Under the pieces are notes generated by a model, which was not told the origin of the DNA, searched no databases, and worked only from the letters and a program-made list of their open reading frames with translations. Below are positions 1 to 8,102 of a stretch of DNA of 64,000 nt, one piece after another. Source of the stretch: Marisediminicola antarctica. Lineage in GTDB: Bacteria > Actinomycetota > Actinomycetes > Actinomycetales > Microbacteriaceae. How positions within the stretch are numbered: the stretch's first letter is position 1; every line of letters begins with the position of its first letter. A program made the translations under genes and the position numbers. The stretch covers positions 1,860,001 through 1,924,000 of the forward strand of contig NZ_CP017146.1 of the NCBI RefSeq assembly GCF_009930795.1. Reading direction: 5' to 3'.

Positions 1-384
1 GGGCGTGCCGCCGGTGGCGGTGGCGGTGGGATCGGCGGCGGCGAGGGCTTCGGCGGCTTCGGTCTCGGCGAGCAGGGTGCCGATCTGGACCAGTTTCGCG
101 GCCTCGGCCCTGGTGCTGCCGGAGATCGATTGGATCAACGCCTCCGCGCTGACGAACCCGGCACTGATCGCCATCCCGGCATGGCCCAGGGCCCGGTCGG
201 AGTGCTTCGCGATCGCCGCCGCGATCCACGCCGCATAGGTGTCCACCGCACGACGCAGCGCGGTGACCGAGCGTTGCGCGGCGAACAGGGACGCATCATC
301 CAGGGCCGTGAACTCCCCCGCGCACGCCCCAAGGCCAGCGACGGTGTCAGCCGTGTCGCGGAGGGTGTTCGGGAGCTGTTCCAT
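1..384 (-). CDS. DUF222 / HNH endonuclease family protein, N-terminal part (runs off the window)
   Basis: Reading the minus strand from the ATG at 384 gives 128 uninterrupted codons to the window edge, starting MEQLPNTLRDTADTV. The alpha-helical, Ala-rich sequence, with elements such as RALGHAGMAISAGF and ISGSTRAEAAKLVQIG, is typical of the N-terminal DUF222 domain of actinobacterial HNH proteins. The C-terminal HNH nuclease half would lie outside the window. These genes are often multicopy in Microbacteriaceae and related to the REP13E12 repeats of mycobacteria; their function is unsettled (known of the family). A second member lies at 27008-28981. Identification rests on sequence style and the known family, not on a visible active site. 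Confidence 0.75.
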   Translation of the reverse strand, partial: MEQLPNTLRDTADTVAGLGACAGEFTALDDASLFAAQRSVTALRRAVDTYAAWIAAAIAKHSDRALGHAGMAISAGFVSAEALIQSISGSTRAEAAKLVQIGTLLAETEAAEALAAADPTATATGGTP

Positions 385-460
385 GCCACAATTCTCCCAC
401 TTCGAACACACTTTCGAAAGGGGAAAGGCCTGATGGGGACAAGAATCTTTCCACAAGGGC

Positions 461-557
461 TGTGCAGGAGAAGACCCTGTGCAGGAGAGAAGACCCTGTG
501 CAGGAGAGACGACCCTGCGCAGGAAAGAAGACACAGCGCAGGAGAAGACCCGGCGCA
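461..557. repeat. Imperfect 17-19 bp tandem repeat, about five units
   Basis: Units built on TGTGCAGGAGAGAAGACCC begin near 461, 478, 497, 516 and 536. They vary in length (17-19 bp) and drift in the last two copies. The array lies in the 263-bp gap upstream of the DUF222/HNH start at 384 and downstream of the large membrane protein ending at 648. No gene or convincing promoter is visible in the gap; purine-rich AGGAG in each unit resembles a ribosome-binding site but leads to no ORF. Confidence 0.7.
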
Positions 558-647
558 GCACCGGGCCCGCGTGCACTGCGTTGGAGTCCAACGAGCGCAG
601 CTCACGACGGCCCCTGACGACCGCCCCTGACCACGGCCCCGAAGGGG

Positions 648-3600
648 CTACCGCAGCCCGCTCACTCTGAGCACGACGCCCCGCACATTTTGGATCCGCT
701 GCTCGTACCTCGCCGCGAGGCCGATGAGAATGATGCCGCCGACGGCGAGCCACAACCACCAGGGGAAGAACTCGTAGACCGCCCTGATTTGCGGAGCGAA
801 CGTCGCGATCACATGTACAAGAACGACGGCGGCGCTGATCAGGAATGGTGCCTGCAGTCGCCGAACCGCGCCGATGACGAGGATCGCGACTCCCGCGACG
901 CCGATGCCGACGAGACGCCAGACGGGATTGTCGTCGATGGTCGCGACGAGGGACGGTACAAGCAGCGCCGCAACGCCCGGGCCGAGCCAGGGCCAGCTTC
1001 GGGCATCCGGGTCCGAGATCAGCCGCACAGCACCGGTCGCAATGAGAGCGGCGGCGAGCGGGATCGTGCCGATCTCGAGGGGGTCGAGGGATCCCGCGAC
1101 GACGCCGACGATCACCGCGATGGCAGCATAGGCGAGCGCGAGCCACGCGACGAGCTGCGTGAAAGGCACCCGATCAATCAGGAAAGCGATCACATGGATG
1201 GCGCAGAAGACGAGTGTCGCCCCGAGCGCCCGAAGAAGGCCGGTTGGGCCGTCATCGATTGCCATCGTTTCGATCGTGATCATGGCAGTGAACGCGACGA
1301 TGGCGAGCGCCTGGCTGGCGACGAGTCGCTGACGTGCGAATGCGTCGCCGGCGGCACCGGAGAGCTGATCCCGGCTCAGGCCGAAGCCGGCCGCGACCAG
1401 CACGAGTAACGCGAAGCCGAGCCAGGCTTCGAGTTCCCCGCTGGGCGTGCTGCGCAGGCCACTGTCGACCAGGATGTTCGCCGCGCGTGCGACGGCCGTG
1501 ACGATGACTCCGATCCCTCCGGCAAGGGCCGCGGCGTCGAGATGGGGACGGATGCTGGCGCGCCCGACGACCATGCTGCCGAGCAGCACCAGGGCGGCCG
1601 AGACGCCGCCGACAATGATCGCGCGGGTCGGCGGGCCGTCCGCGGCGACCACCGCGATCGGCACGATCGAGACCAGCAGCGCGGCGAGAACCAGGACGGG
1701 TGCGGCGAGGGCGCCGGACGCCGGAACAGAGCCGGACGCCGGAACAGCGCCGGACGCCGGACCAGAGCCGGACGCCGGAACAGCGCCGGACGCCGGAACA
1801 GCGCCGGACGCCGGACCAGAGCCGGACGCCGGAACAGCGCCGGACGCCGGACCAGAGCCGGACGCCGGAACAGCGCCGGACGCCGGAACAGCGCCGGACG
1901 CCGGACCAGAGCCGGACGCCGGAACAGCGCCCCCGTTCTCAAACGTCACGCGGCGATCGGCTCGCCAGAGCAGGAGCGCGATGATGAGCAATGCCCCCGA
2001 CAGCGGAAGCACCCAGGGCTCGACCACGGTCACCCCGCGGTCGCCGAGCGCGAGCCACAGGCCGATCGTCGAAAGGGCGAGCGCCACCCAGGCGAGGTAG
2101 CGGCGCGGTGACTTCGAGGCAAACACCCCGTCGCGGCTCGTGCCGAGCAGGAGGGTCGCGATCGCGGCAATGACGAGTACCAGCCAGGTCGAGTCGTCCT
2201 GGCGCGCGAGCAAGCCCAGCGCGACCGGTGGCACCCCGACCAGCAGCACGCCGAGATCGCGGACCTCGCGCGGGATCCGCGTCTGCCGCATCAGCGCGAC
2301 GGCTAGCGATCCGGCGCTGACCAGCAGCGCGGCGGTGACGGGCGCGACGGCGAGGACGAGCTCGGGCGCGTCGATCGCGAGCGCGATCGAGAGCAGCACA
2401 ATGAGCGTGGCCGGCCCGATCGCGACGGATGCCGTGGACCGCTCGACAGGGACGGCGGATGTGGACGGCAGGGCTGTCCAGAGCAGGAGCACGGCGAGCA
2501 GGATCGCACTGAGCGCGAGGATCGAGGGAATCGGGGCGAGAAGCGACGGCGCGGATGCGGGACCGTACTGCAGCCAGGCCGCGGAACCCCCTGCGGCAAC
2601 CAGTGAGATCCAGAAGAGCGTGCGCCGGTCCAGTGCGCTAAGCATCCTCTCGAGCGGCAGGGCACCGAGTCCCAGCGCAACGACTGCGGTGAATCCGACC
2701 AGCCGCACCGAGTCGTCTGTGGCGACGACGTCTGTCGCGACGAGGCCAGTGGAGATGCCAATCTGCCGTGCGGCCGCCGCGGCCGCAACAAGAGCCAGAA
2801 CGAGTGCGATGCCGAGCAGGCCCGCGCGATTGCCTGCGCCGCGCGTGAGCGCACGGGCCAGCAGCGCCAAGCCGATCGTCGCAGCGGTAGCGGGTGCCCA
2901 TGTCGCCTCGCTGGCCCAGCCGAGCACCCAGCCGGCCGTCGTCGCGACGGCGAGCAGAAGGAGAAGCGCGGGGGTGACGGCCGACCGGCCGATCGGGGCG
3001 TCAGGGGCCGCGCGGGCGAGTACCAGGAGCGCGGCGAGCGAGGCCACCCCGAGAACCAGCCAGCCCATCGAGACGAGCACCACGCTTCCGAGCAGAGGGA
3101 CCGCGACGATAAGCACGGCGGCGACCATGAACGCGAGCAGGCCGATACGACGCCGGAGCAGACCGCTGACAGCCCAGCCGATCGCCCCGAGAACGGTCAC
3201 AGCTGCGAGGGTGAGGATCGCGTCGCGAAGCGCCGCCGTCGGGTCCACGATGGTGTCGGTGGGGGACAGCGTCCACGGTTCCGCGAGCGCGGCCGCGAGA
3301 GCGAGCAGGGTCGCGGTGCCGCCCGTGACGAGAGGCTGAACCACGGCGATCACCGCGACGAGGACTGCTCCGCCTCCGGCCACAGCGAAACTCCGGCGCA
3401 GGAAGGGATCGGTCACGCGGCGCGCCCCTGCCTCGAGGATCAGGGCGACCGCGACGGCGACGACCGCCGGGATGAGGACCGCGGTGAGGCCCGAATCGCG
3501 AACCACCGCGACGGTGCCGGTCACGGCGAATGCGACGCCGAGCGCGCCCGCGAACACGGCGCCGAACGTGACGAGACGTGGCTCGGGCAGCGACCGGAGG

Positions 3601-4814
3601 ACGACGAGGTGAAGCGCGGCGGTCAGGCCGAGGAAGGCGAAGGTGGTGGTGGATGCTGCAGGGCCCACGAACGCCCAGGCATCCGCTCCACCCTCCGATC
3701 CGAGTACGGGATCGAGCCAGATCATGGCGATGGCGGCAAGAGCCGCTCCGGCCAGAGCAGCGAGCGAGGTGACGAGCACGATCCAGCGCTCGGTGCGCGC
3801 GGGGCCCTGGATGCTCGTGGCCGTCGCCGTAGCCGTGGCCGTGGCGGGGCGTCCGGCGAGCCGATGCAGGGTGCCCGCCATGGCGACGGCCACGAAACTG
3901 ATCCCGAGCCTGACCGACTCGGGCGCCGACGACGCCGCCGAATAGGCAAGAAGGCCGACGCCGGGCGCGAAGGTCGCGAATCCGGCGATGCTCGGCGCGC
4001 GCAGCGTCGACGCGCGGTTCCAGACCACGAAGGCGGTGCCAGAGGCGACGAGGGTGAGTCCCCAGAACGCGTCGCCGTCGACGGTGCCTGCGCCGACGAG
4101 GTTATTGGCGCGGATGGCGAAGGCGTCGAGATAGACGAGAACTATCGCGAAGACTGCGATTCCCTCGGCGGTGGTGCGCAGTCCCCGACGTCGCAGCAGT
4201 TCCGCCCCCGCGATCGCCGCGAGCGTGATCGTGCCGATGATGACCGAGCGCCAACCGAGCCCGAAGTTGATGAAGGCGTAGATGAGGAAGAAGATCGCGC
4301 CGACGGACAGCGCCGATACTCCGACGATGAGCAGGGCGAGCTGCACGCTCGAGACGCGGCGGCGGTCCGGGCCAACAGGAGCGGCATCAGCAGGAGGAGC
4401 AGGAGGAGTGGGACGAGCAGGAGGCGCGAGAGCAGCGGGCGCGATAGTACGCGCGTCCTGCGGACCCGCGACAGCAATGGGCGCCCCAGCAGTAACTGTC
4501 AGAGTCGACCCGGAAGCAGCCGCGAGTGCCATGGCTGCGATGGCCGCGGCACGCGCATCCGTCTCGAAACGCATGCGGCCGATGATGTCGACGCGGTGGG
4601 AGAGCATCGAGGAGGCCTCGCGCGAAGCCGAGAACAGCTCCCCGGCGGAGGGATGGTTGAGGTCCAGTCCGCACTCGCCGCAGACCGTGCCCGGAAGCCG
4701 AGAGAAGCAGGCCGGGCACAAGCCGCGATCGGTGAGAGCGCCGAGACCGCTCGGCCAGACCACCAACCCCGCATGGGGACGAAAGTCGACGGGTCCGTCG
4801 CCGGTCATGAGCAC
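648..4814 (-). CDS. Giant polytopic membrane protein with N-terminal zinc ribbon
   Basis: A 1388-residue protein starting MLMTGDGPVDF. Residues about 34-54 carry CPACF...CGECG, two CxxC pairs that form a likely zinc ribbon. From about residue 145 to the end the sequence is an almost continuous series of hydrophobic helices (well over 25 candidates), ending in a short basic tail. The architecture matches the large actinobacterial membrane proteins named after the SCO7613 C-terminal domain; their role is unknown. Residues about 963-1035 are a PASG-rich loop encoded by an 18-bp tandem repeat between two membrane segments. It is a single gene, with no recognisable partner nearby. The long ORFs on the opposite strand are GC-driven shadows. 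Length and topology are seen directly; the function is not known. Confidence 0.85.
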   Translation of the reverse strand: MLMTGDGPVDFRPHAGLVVWPSGLGALTDRGLCPACFSRLPGTVCGECGLDLNHPSAGELFSASREASSMLSHRVDIIGRMRFETDARAAAIAAMALAAASGSTLTVTAGAPIAVAGPQDARTIAPAALAPPARPTPPAPPADAAPVGPDRRRVSSVQLALLIVGVSALSVGAIFFLIYAFINFGLGWRSVIIGTITLAAIAGAELLRRRGLRTTAEGIAVFAIVLVYLDAFAIRANNLVGAGTVDGDAFWGLTLVASGTAFVVWNRASTLRAPSIAGFATFAPGVGLLAYSAASSAPESVRLGISFVAVAMAGTLHRLAGRPATATATATATSIQGPARTERWIVLVTSLAALAGAALAAIAMIWLDPVLGSEGGADAWAFVGPAASTTTFAFLGLTAALHLVVLRSLPEPRLVTFGAVFAGALGVAFAVTGTVAVVRDSGLTAVLIPAVVAVAVALILEAGARRVTDPFLRRSFAVAGGGAVLVAVIAVVQPLVTGGTATLLALAAALAEPWTLSPTDTIVDPTAALRDAILTLAAVTVLGAIGWAVSGLLRRRIGLLAFMVAAVLIVAVPLLGSVVLVSMGWLVLGVASLAALLVLARAAPDAPIGRSAVTPALLLLLAVATTAGWVLGWASEATWAPATAATIGLALLARALTRGAGNRAGLLGIALVLALVAAAAAARQIGISTGLVATDVVATDDSVRLVGFTAVVALGLGALPLERMLSALDRRTLFWISLVAAGGSAAWLQYGPASAPSLLAPIPSILALSAILLAVLLLWTALPSTSAVPVERSTASVAIGPATLIVLLSIALAIDAPELVLAVAPVTAALLVSAGSLAVALMRQTRIPREVRDLGVLLVGVPPVALGLLARQDDSTWLVLVIAAIATLLLGTSRDGVFASKSPRRYLAWVALALSTIGLWLALGDRGVTVVEPWVLPLSGALLIIALLLWRADRRVTFENGGAVPASGSGPASGAVPASGAVPASGSGPASGAVPASGSGPASGAVPASGAVPASGSGPASGAVPASGSVPASGALAAPVLVLAALLVSIVPIAVVAADGPPTRAIIVGGVSAALVLLGSMVVGRASIRPHLDAAALAGGIGVIVTAVARAANILVDSGLRSTPSGELEAWLGFALLVLVAAGFGLSRDQLSGAAGDAFARQRLVASQALAIVAFTAMITIETMAIDDGPTGLLRALGATLVFCAIHVIAFLIDRVPFTQLVAWLALAYAAIAVIVGVVAGSLDPLEIGTIPLAAALIATGAVRLISDPDARSWPWLGPGVAALLVPSLVATIDDNPVWRLVGIGVAGVAILVIGAVRRLQAPFLISAAVVLVHVIATFAPQIRAVYEFFPWWLWLAVGGIILIGLAARYEQRIQNVRGVVLRVSGLR
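1709..1926. repeat. 18-bp coding tandem repeat (about 12 copies of a PASG hexapeptide)
   Basis: Units of the type GCGCCGGACGCCGGAACA repeat head to tail and encode PASGSG or PASGAV on the minus strand. In protein order the variants run SG, AV, AV, SG, AV and then the same five again, so a 90-bp block appears duplicated. The unit is a multiple of three and contains no stop in any frame, so copy-number changes preserve the reading frame. Confidence 0.9.
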
Positions 4815-4917
4815 TCCTCGAGGTAGAGGCCTCAGGCTAGCGCTCCGCCGAGTTCCCCGGGGGAAAGGAGCGGTGGCGGGGGAGACTCCGCGTCACGACA
4901 CAGGCAGTGCTGCCAGG

Positions 4918-5091
4918 TCAGGGGGAGCTGACGAGCTCCACCTTGTAGGCCGACGAGACCTGGATTTCCGCACGCGGTTCTTCGATTTGGTTGGTCCACA
5001 TCATGCCGTTCCACCAGCGCAGCTGGGGAAGGCCGAGGGGGTCGCGGTACCAGCCGGAGGGCGCGAGGGGGGAATTTTCACTAGCGGGCAT
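4918..5091 (-). CDS. Small DUF2510-domain protein
   Basis: A 57-residue peptide. The ATG at 5091 is preceded by GGAGACCCACC, a good ribosome-binding site, so it is preferred over upstream in-frame starts. The core SGWYRDPLGLPQLRWWNG followed by MWT is the DUF2510 signature (Gly-Trp-Tyr-x-Asp-Pro and Arg-Trp-Trp-x-Gly), a short domain common in actinobacterial membrane-associated proteins. Here it stands alone without the usual membrane segment. The last 15-20 residues show no feature. Function unknown. It lies downstream of the S9 peptidase on the same strand, separated by a tandem array. Confidence 0.75.
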   Translation of the reverse strand: MPASENSPLAPSGWYRDPLGLPQLRWWNGMMWTNQIEEPRAEIQVSSAYKVELVSSP

Positions 5092-5230
5092 GGTGGGTCT
5101 CCATGTTTGAGTGTCCGACCGCGGCGGACGATTCGGGTGCGGTCGTGGTGCATGCCGAACCGTGGCGGCCATTCAGGGGGCGGTTAAACTGAGCATAGTC
5201 CTCCTTATGGGGGACACCGCGCCCCCCTAA

Positions 5231-5300
5231 ACGGGGGTCGAGAAACGGGGGTCGAGAAACGGGGGTCGAGAAACGGGGGTCGAGAAACGAGGGTCGAGCT
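5231..5300. repeat. 14-bp tandem repeat, five copies
   Basis: ACGGGGGTCGAGAA is repeated exactly at 5231, 5245, 5259 and 5273. A fifth, degenerate copy (ACGAGGGTCGAGCT) runs to 5300, three bases from the S9 peptidase stop. Just before the array, CCCCCC at 5222-5227 can pair with a GGGGG of the first unit. On the peptidase's coding strand the unit reads TTCTCGACCCCCGT and directly follows the gene. Confidence 0.9.
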
Positions 5301-5303
5301 GTC

Positions 5304-7424
5304 TCAGCCGAGAGCCTCGGGACGCTTCCAATCCGCGCCGTGCACGTGCTGGTCGAGGAAGGCGAAGACAGTCTCGTACCAGACGACGGCGTGCTGGGGC
5401 CCCAGCACCCAGTGGTTCTCGTTCGGAAAATAGAGGAACTTGTGCCGCGTCGTGCCGTCCGGCTCGGCGTGGTGCTCGGCCAGCTCCGACCACAGCCGCA
5501 GGCTCTCCCCGACCGGAACCCGGTAGTCGCGGTCGCCGTGGATGACAAGCATCGGCGTCGAGATGTCGCGCACGCTGTGGTGCGGCGAACTGTCGAGCAT
5601 GCCCTGCGGGGAAAAAATGCTCTGCCAGTACTGCGAATTGTCGGTCGTCCCGTTGAACTGGTCGAGCGCCCACAGGCTCGCGTGGCTGACGATCGCGGTG
5701 AACCGATCCGTGTGCCCGGCGATCCAGTTCGCCATGTAGCCGCCGAAAGATCCGCCCATTGCGGCGGTCTTCGCGGCGTCGATGTCGGGGCGTGCTTCGG
5801 TGGCATCCGTGATCGCGAGGAGGTCGGTGTAGGGCTTCGTGCCCCAGGCATCCCAGCCGCGCGCGATGAAGTCCAGGCCGTACCCCGTCGACAGCGCGGG
5901 GTCGGGAAGCAGCACAGCGTACCCCCGGGCGACCGCGAGCAGCGGGCTCCAGCGCCAGCTCCAGGCGTTCCAGCTGTTCAGCGGTCCGCCGTGGATCCAG
6001 AGCAGCAGGGGGGCCGGATGCTGGGCGTCGGAGCCGTCGGGCAGCAGCAGCCACGCGCGCAACGGCGACCCGTCCTCCGCCACGGTCTCGACCTCGGTGA
6101 TCGAACCGGGTGCCTCGGGGAGCGTCGCGGGCGTCGCGGGCGTCGCGAGTGGAACGACGTCGCCTGCCCGGGTGATCCGCACCGGATGAGACGGTGCCAT
6201 CCACGAGGAGCGGAGTGCCACGAGGTCACCGGTTGTCGGATCGACGGCAACGTGGGTGTAGCTGAAGTCGTCGCTGGTGAGCTGCGCAGCGGCGCTACCG
6301 TCGAGCGGAATGCGGAATATTGGGCCGCGGCCACCGTGGTCGGCCGTCACGATGAGGGATTCGTCTCCCAGGTCGAAGATCGTGCTCGAGGGCCAGCGGT
6401 CCCAGTCCGCCCCGAGTCGGCGCGGCTCGCTCCCATCGATGCCGGCAACCCAGATCTCCTGGTCGGCCGGTCCCTCGGGGGTGCTGAATGCGCTGCGCAC
6501 GAACGCGACACGAGATCCGTCGCGGCTGACCACGGGGGACTGGAAATGCACGCGGTCCTCGTCGAAGAGTGTCGTGCGCTGCCCGGACTCGACGTCGATC
6601 GCCACCAGCACGTGCCGGCCGGAGCGCTGCTCCCGCACGCGGAGCGAGGCGATCATCGTGCGGCCATCGGGAGTCAGGGCCTGCCCTGCGGTGTCGCCAG
6701 CGCGCCCGGGCGCCGGGGTGAGGTCGTTCGGCCTCGGCAGCTCGGCCGGGTACGCGGCGGCTGCGGCTGCGGCTGCGGCCGGGTCGGGGTTCGGGTCGGC
6801 GGTTACCGGTGCGGAGATCGACTCGGCGAGATTCGACAGGTCCAGCGAGAGCAGGTGCGGTTCGGCCGGGCCGAGATCGTGGTCCCAGTAGCGCACCGGG
6901 TAGCTCTCGTGCAGGATCGCCGAGACCTTCTTATCGCTGCGATTCTTGCGCGCGGCGGCATCCGCCTCGAGGCCGTCGGCGCTGGGGAGCAGGTCCGCGG
7001 TGATCACGATCGTGTCTGACGACGTCGCCGTCGCGGCGATGCCAGAGACACCTCCCGCCAGACGGGTCACCGCGCGCGCCTCGCCGCCGCTGGCGGGCAG
7101 CAACCAGAGCTGCGCGGCCTCCGTGTCCTTCTCTGCCGCGGCATCCGGCCGGCCGGAGACGAACATCACGTCGCCCGACCCGGTGAACGCGACGCCGGAT
7201 TCGCCCTTCGCGGAGCGGGTGAGCCGCGTCGGTGCGCCGGTGCCGTCGGCGGGCACCGCCCAGAGCGCCCTCTCGTAGGAGGTGGAGTCCCGCGCGAGCG
7301 TCGCGACGGTGAGCACCACCCGGTGCCCGTCGGGCGAGAGCGCGAGGCCCTCGATCCGGGGGAGCGCGATGAAGTCGTCGAGGGAGGAGAACGGCAGGTG
7401 AACCTGGTGAACCTGAGCTGACAT
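5304..7424 (-). CDS. S9 family serine peptidase (acylaminoacyl / prolyl-oligopeptidase type)
   Basis: About 706 residues if started at MSAQVHQVHLPF (7424); an in-frame start at 7466 would add 14 residues. Residues 1 to about 400 form a beta-propeller-like region with WD40/TolB-type strands (for example ALSPDGHRVVLTV). The C-terminal part is an alpha/beta hydrolase: LLLWIHGGPLNSW, then the nucleophile elbow GGSFGGYMAN with Ser near residue 559, Asp in HGDRDYRVP and His in NENHWVL. This catalytic triad and order are diagnostic of S9 peptidases that cleave oligopeptides or N-blocked peptides. No signal peptide is seen, so it is probably cytosolic. It is monocistronic, with a 14-bp repeat array immediately after the stop. 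Confidence 0.93.
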   Translation of the reverse strand: MSAQVHQVHLPFSSLDDFIALPRIEGLALSPDGHRVVLTVATLARDSTSYERALWAVPADGTGAPTRLTRSAKGESGVAFTGSGDVMFVSGRPDAAAEKDTEAAQLWLLPASGGEARAVTRLAGGVSGIAATATSSDTIVITADLLPSADGLEADAAARKNRSDKKVSAILHESYPVRYWDHDLGPAEPHLLSLDLSNLAESISAPVTADPNPDPAAAAAAAAAYPAELPRPNDLTPAPGRAGDTAGQALTPDGRTMIASLRVREQRSGRHVLVAIDVESGQRTTLFDEDRVHFQSPVVSRDGSRVAFVRSAFSTPEGPADQEIWVAGIDGSEPRRLGADWDRWPSSTIFDLGDESLIVTADHGGRGPIFRIPLDGSAAAQLTSDDFSYTHVAVDPTTGDLVALRSSWMAPSHPVRITRAGDVVPLATPATPATLPEAPGSITEVETVAEDGSPLRAWLLLPDGSDAQHPAPLLLWIHGGPLNSWNAWSWRWSPLLAVARGYAVLLPDPALSTGYGLDFIARGWDAWGTKPYTDLLAITDATEARPDIDAAKTAAMGGSFGGYMANWIAGHTDRFTAIVSHASLWALDQFNGTTDNSQYWQSIFSPQGMLDSSPHHSVRDISTPMLVIHGDRDYRVPVGESLRLWSELAEHHAEPDGTTRHKFLYFPNENHWVLGPQHAVVWYETVFAFLDQHVHGADWKRPEALG

Positions 7425-7484
7425 GTGCTCCACGCTAGCCCGAAGCCGGAGCGAACTCGCGCTCACGGCGCTCCATCACGCGGT

Positions 7485-8036
7485 CTACTCGGCGCTCTGC
7501 CGCCTGCGGTGCGCGACCATGTTCATCCGGTTGCCGCAGCGCACGGTGCAGTAACGCCTCGAGCCGTTGCGGGAGAGGTCGGCAAACAGGCCCTCGCAGT
7601 CGTCTGCCTCGCAGATCCGGAGGCGGTCCGTGCCGTCCGAGCGGATGACATCGACGAGGGCGAGGGCGCCCTCGGCGCGGATGCGCTCGGCGAGCGGGGC
7701 ATCCGCCCGGGTGGCGTGCAGGTGCCAGTCGAATCCGTCGTGGCGCGCGAGCTGGGGGAGGGCGCGGGTGTCGCGCAGCATGGCGTTGACCTCGCTGGCC
7801 ATCGAGTCGCGGTCGAGCGCCCAGATGCGGCGGAGCTCGAGGCGCGCCGCACGTACATCGCCCAGTTCGGCGTCGTCCCGATCGACACGCCCGGTGTAGC
7901 CATGGATAGCGAGGAGGGCCTGCAACTGCAGGGTCGACGACAGCTCATCAGTGCCGCTTCTCGTCGACGAGGGCACCGTGTTCGCGAGGGCGACGTTGAA
8001 CGCGAGAAGGTCCTCGGTGTCAGGGGCAAAATGCAA
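7485..8036 (-). CDS. CGNR zinc-finger domain protein, likely transcriptional regulator
   Basis: 183 residues from a TTG start at 8036; AAGGAG lies six bases upstream of it. The N-terminal two-thirds is an all-helical ABATE-like domain. The C-terminus holds CEADDCEGLFADLSRNGSRR followed by YCTVRCGNRMNMVAHRRR, a four-cysteine zinc finger with the CGNR signature that gives the family its name. Members are presumed DNA-binding regulators. It diverges from the EamA transporter gene with only about 65 bp between them, the usual arrangement of a regulator and its exporter target. The ligand is not inferable. Confidence 0.88.
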   Translation of the reverse strand: MHFAPDTEDLLAFNVALANTVPSSTRSGTDELSSTLQLQALLAIHGYTGRVDRDDAELGDVRAARLELRRIWALDRDSMASEVNAMLRDTRALPQLARHDGFDWHLHATRADAPLAERIRAEGALALVDVIRSDGTDRLRICEADDCEGLFADLSRNGSRRYCTVRCGNRMNMVAHRRRQSAE

Positions 8037-8037
8037 A

Positions 8038-8067
8038 TTGACTCCTTATTCCTGAACACCCTAATGT
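8038..8067 (+). promoter_or_regulatory. Candidate promoter of the EamA gene in the divergent region
   Basis: TTGACT (8038-8043) and TAATGT (8062-8067) are separated by 18 bp. Initiation would fall near 8074, which makes the in-frame ATG at 8064 unusable and supports the ATG at 8103. On the other strand TTGACA is present at 8076-8071, so the two promoters probably overlap; the matching -10 for the CGNR gene is unclear. Confidence 0.45.
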
Positions 8068-8102
8068 CAGTGTCAACAGCCCCACTAGATCATGACGGAA
8101 GG

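Noticed and set aside
3609-4826. 405-residue ORF on the plus strand, opposite the large membrane protein
   Set aside because: Arg/Gly/Asp-rich composition typical of antisense frames in GC-rich genes; no motif, and the opposite strand has clear membrane-protein coding.
7425-8102. N-terminal extension of the EamA transporter
   Set aside because: In-frame but antisense to the CGNR gene, and upstream of the likely promoter.
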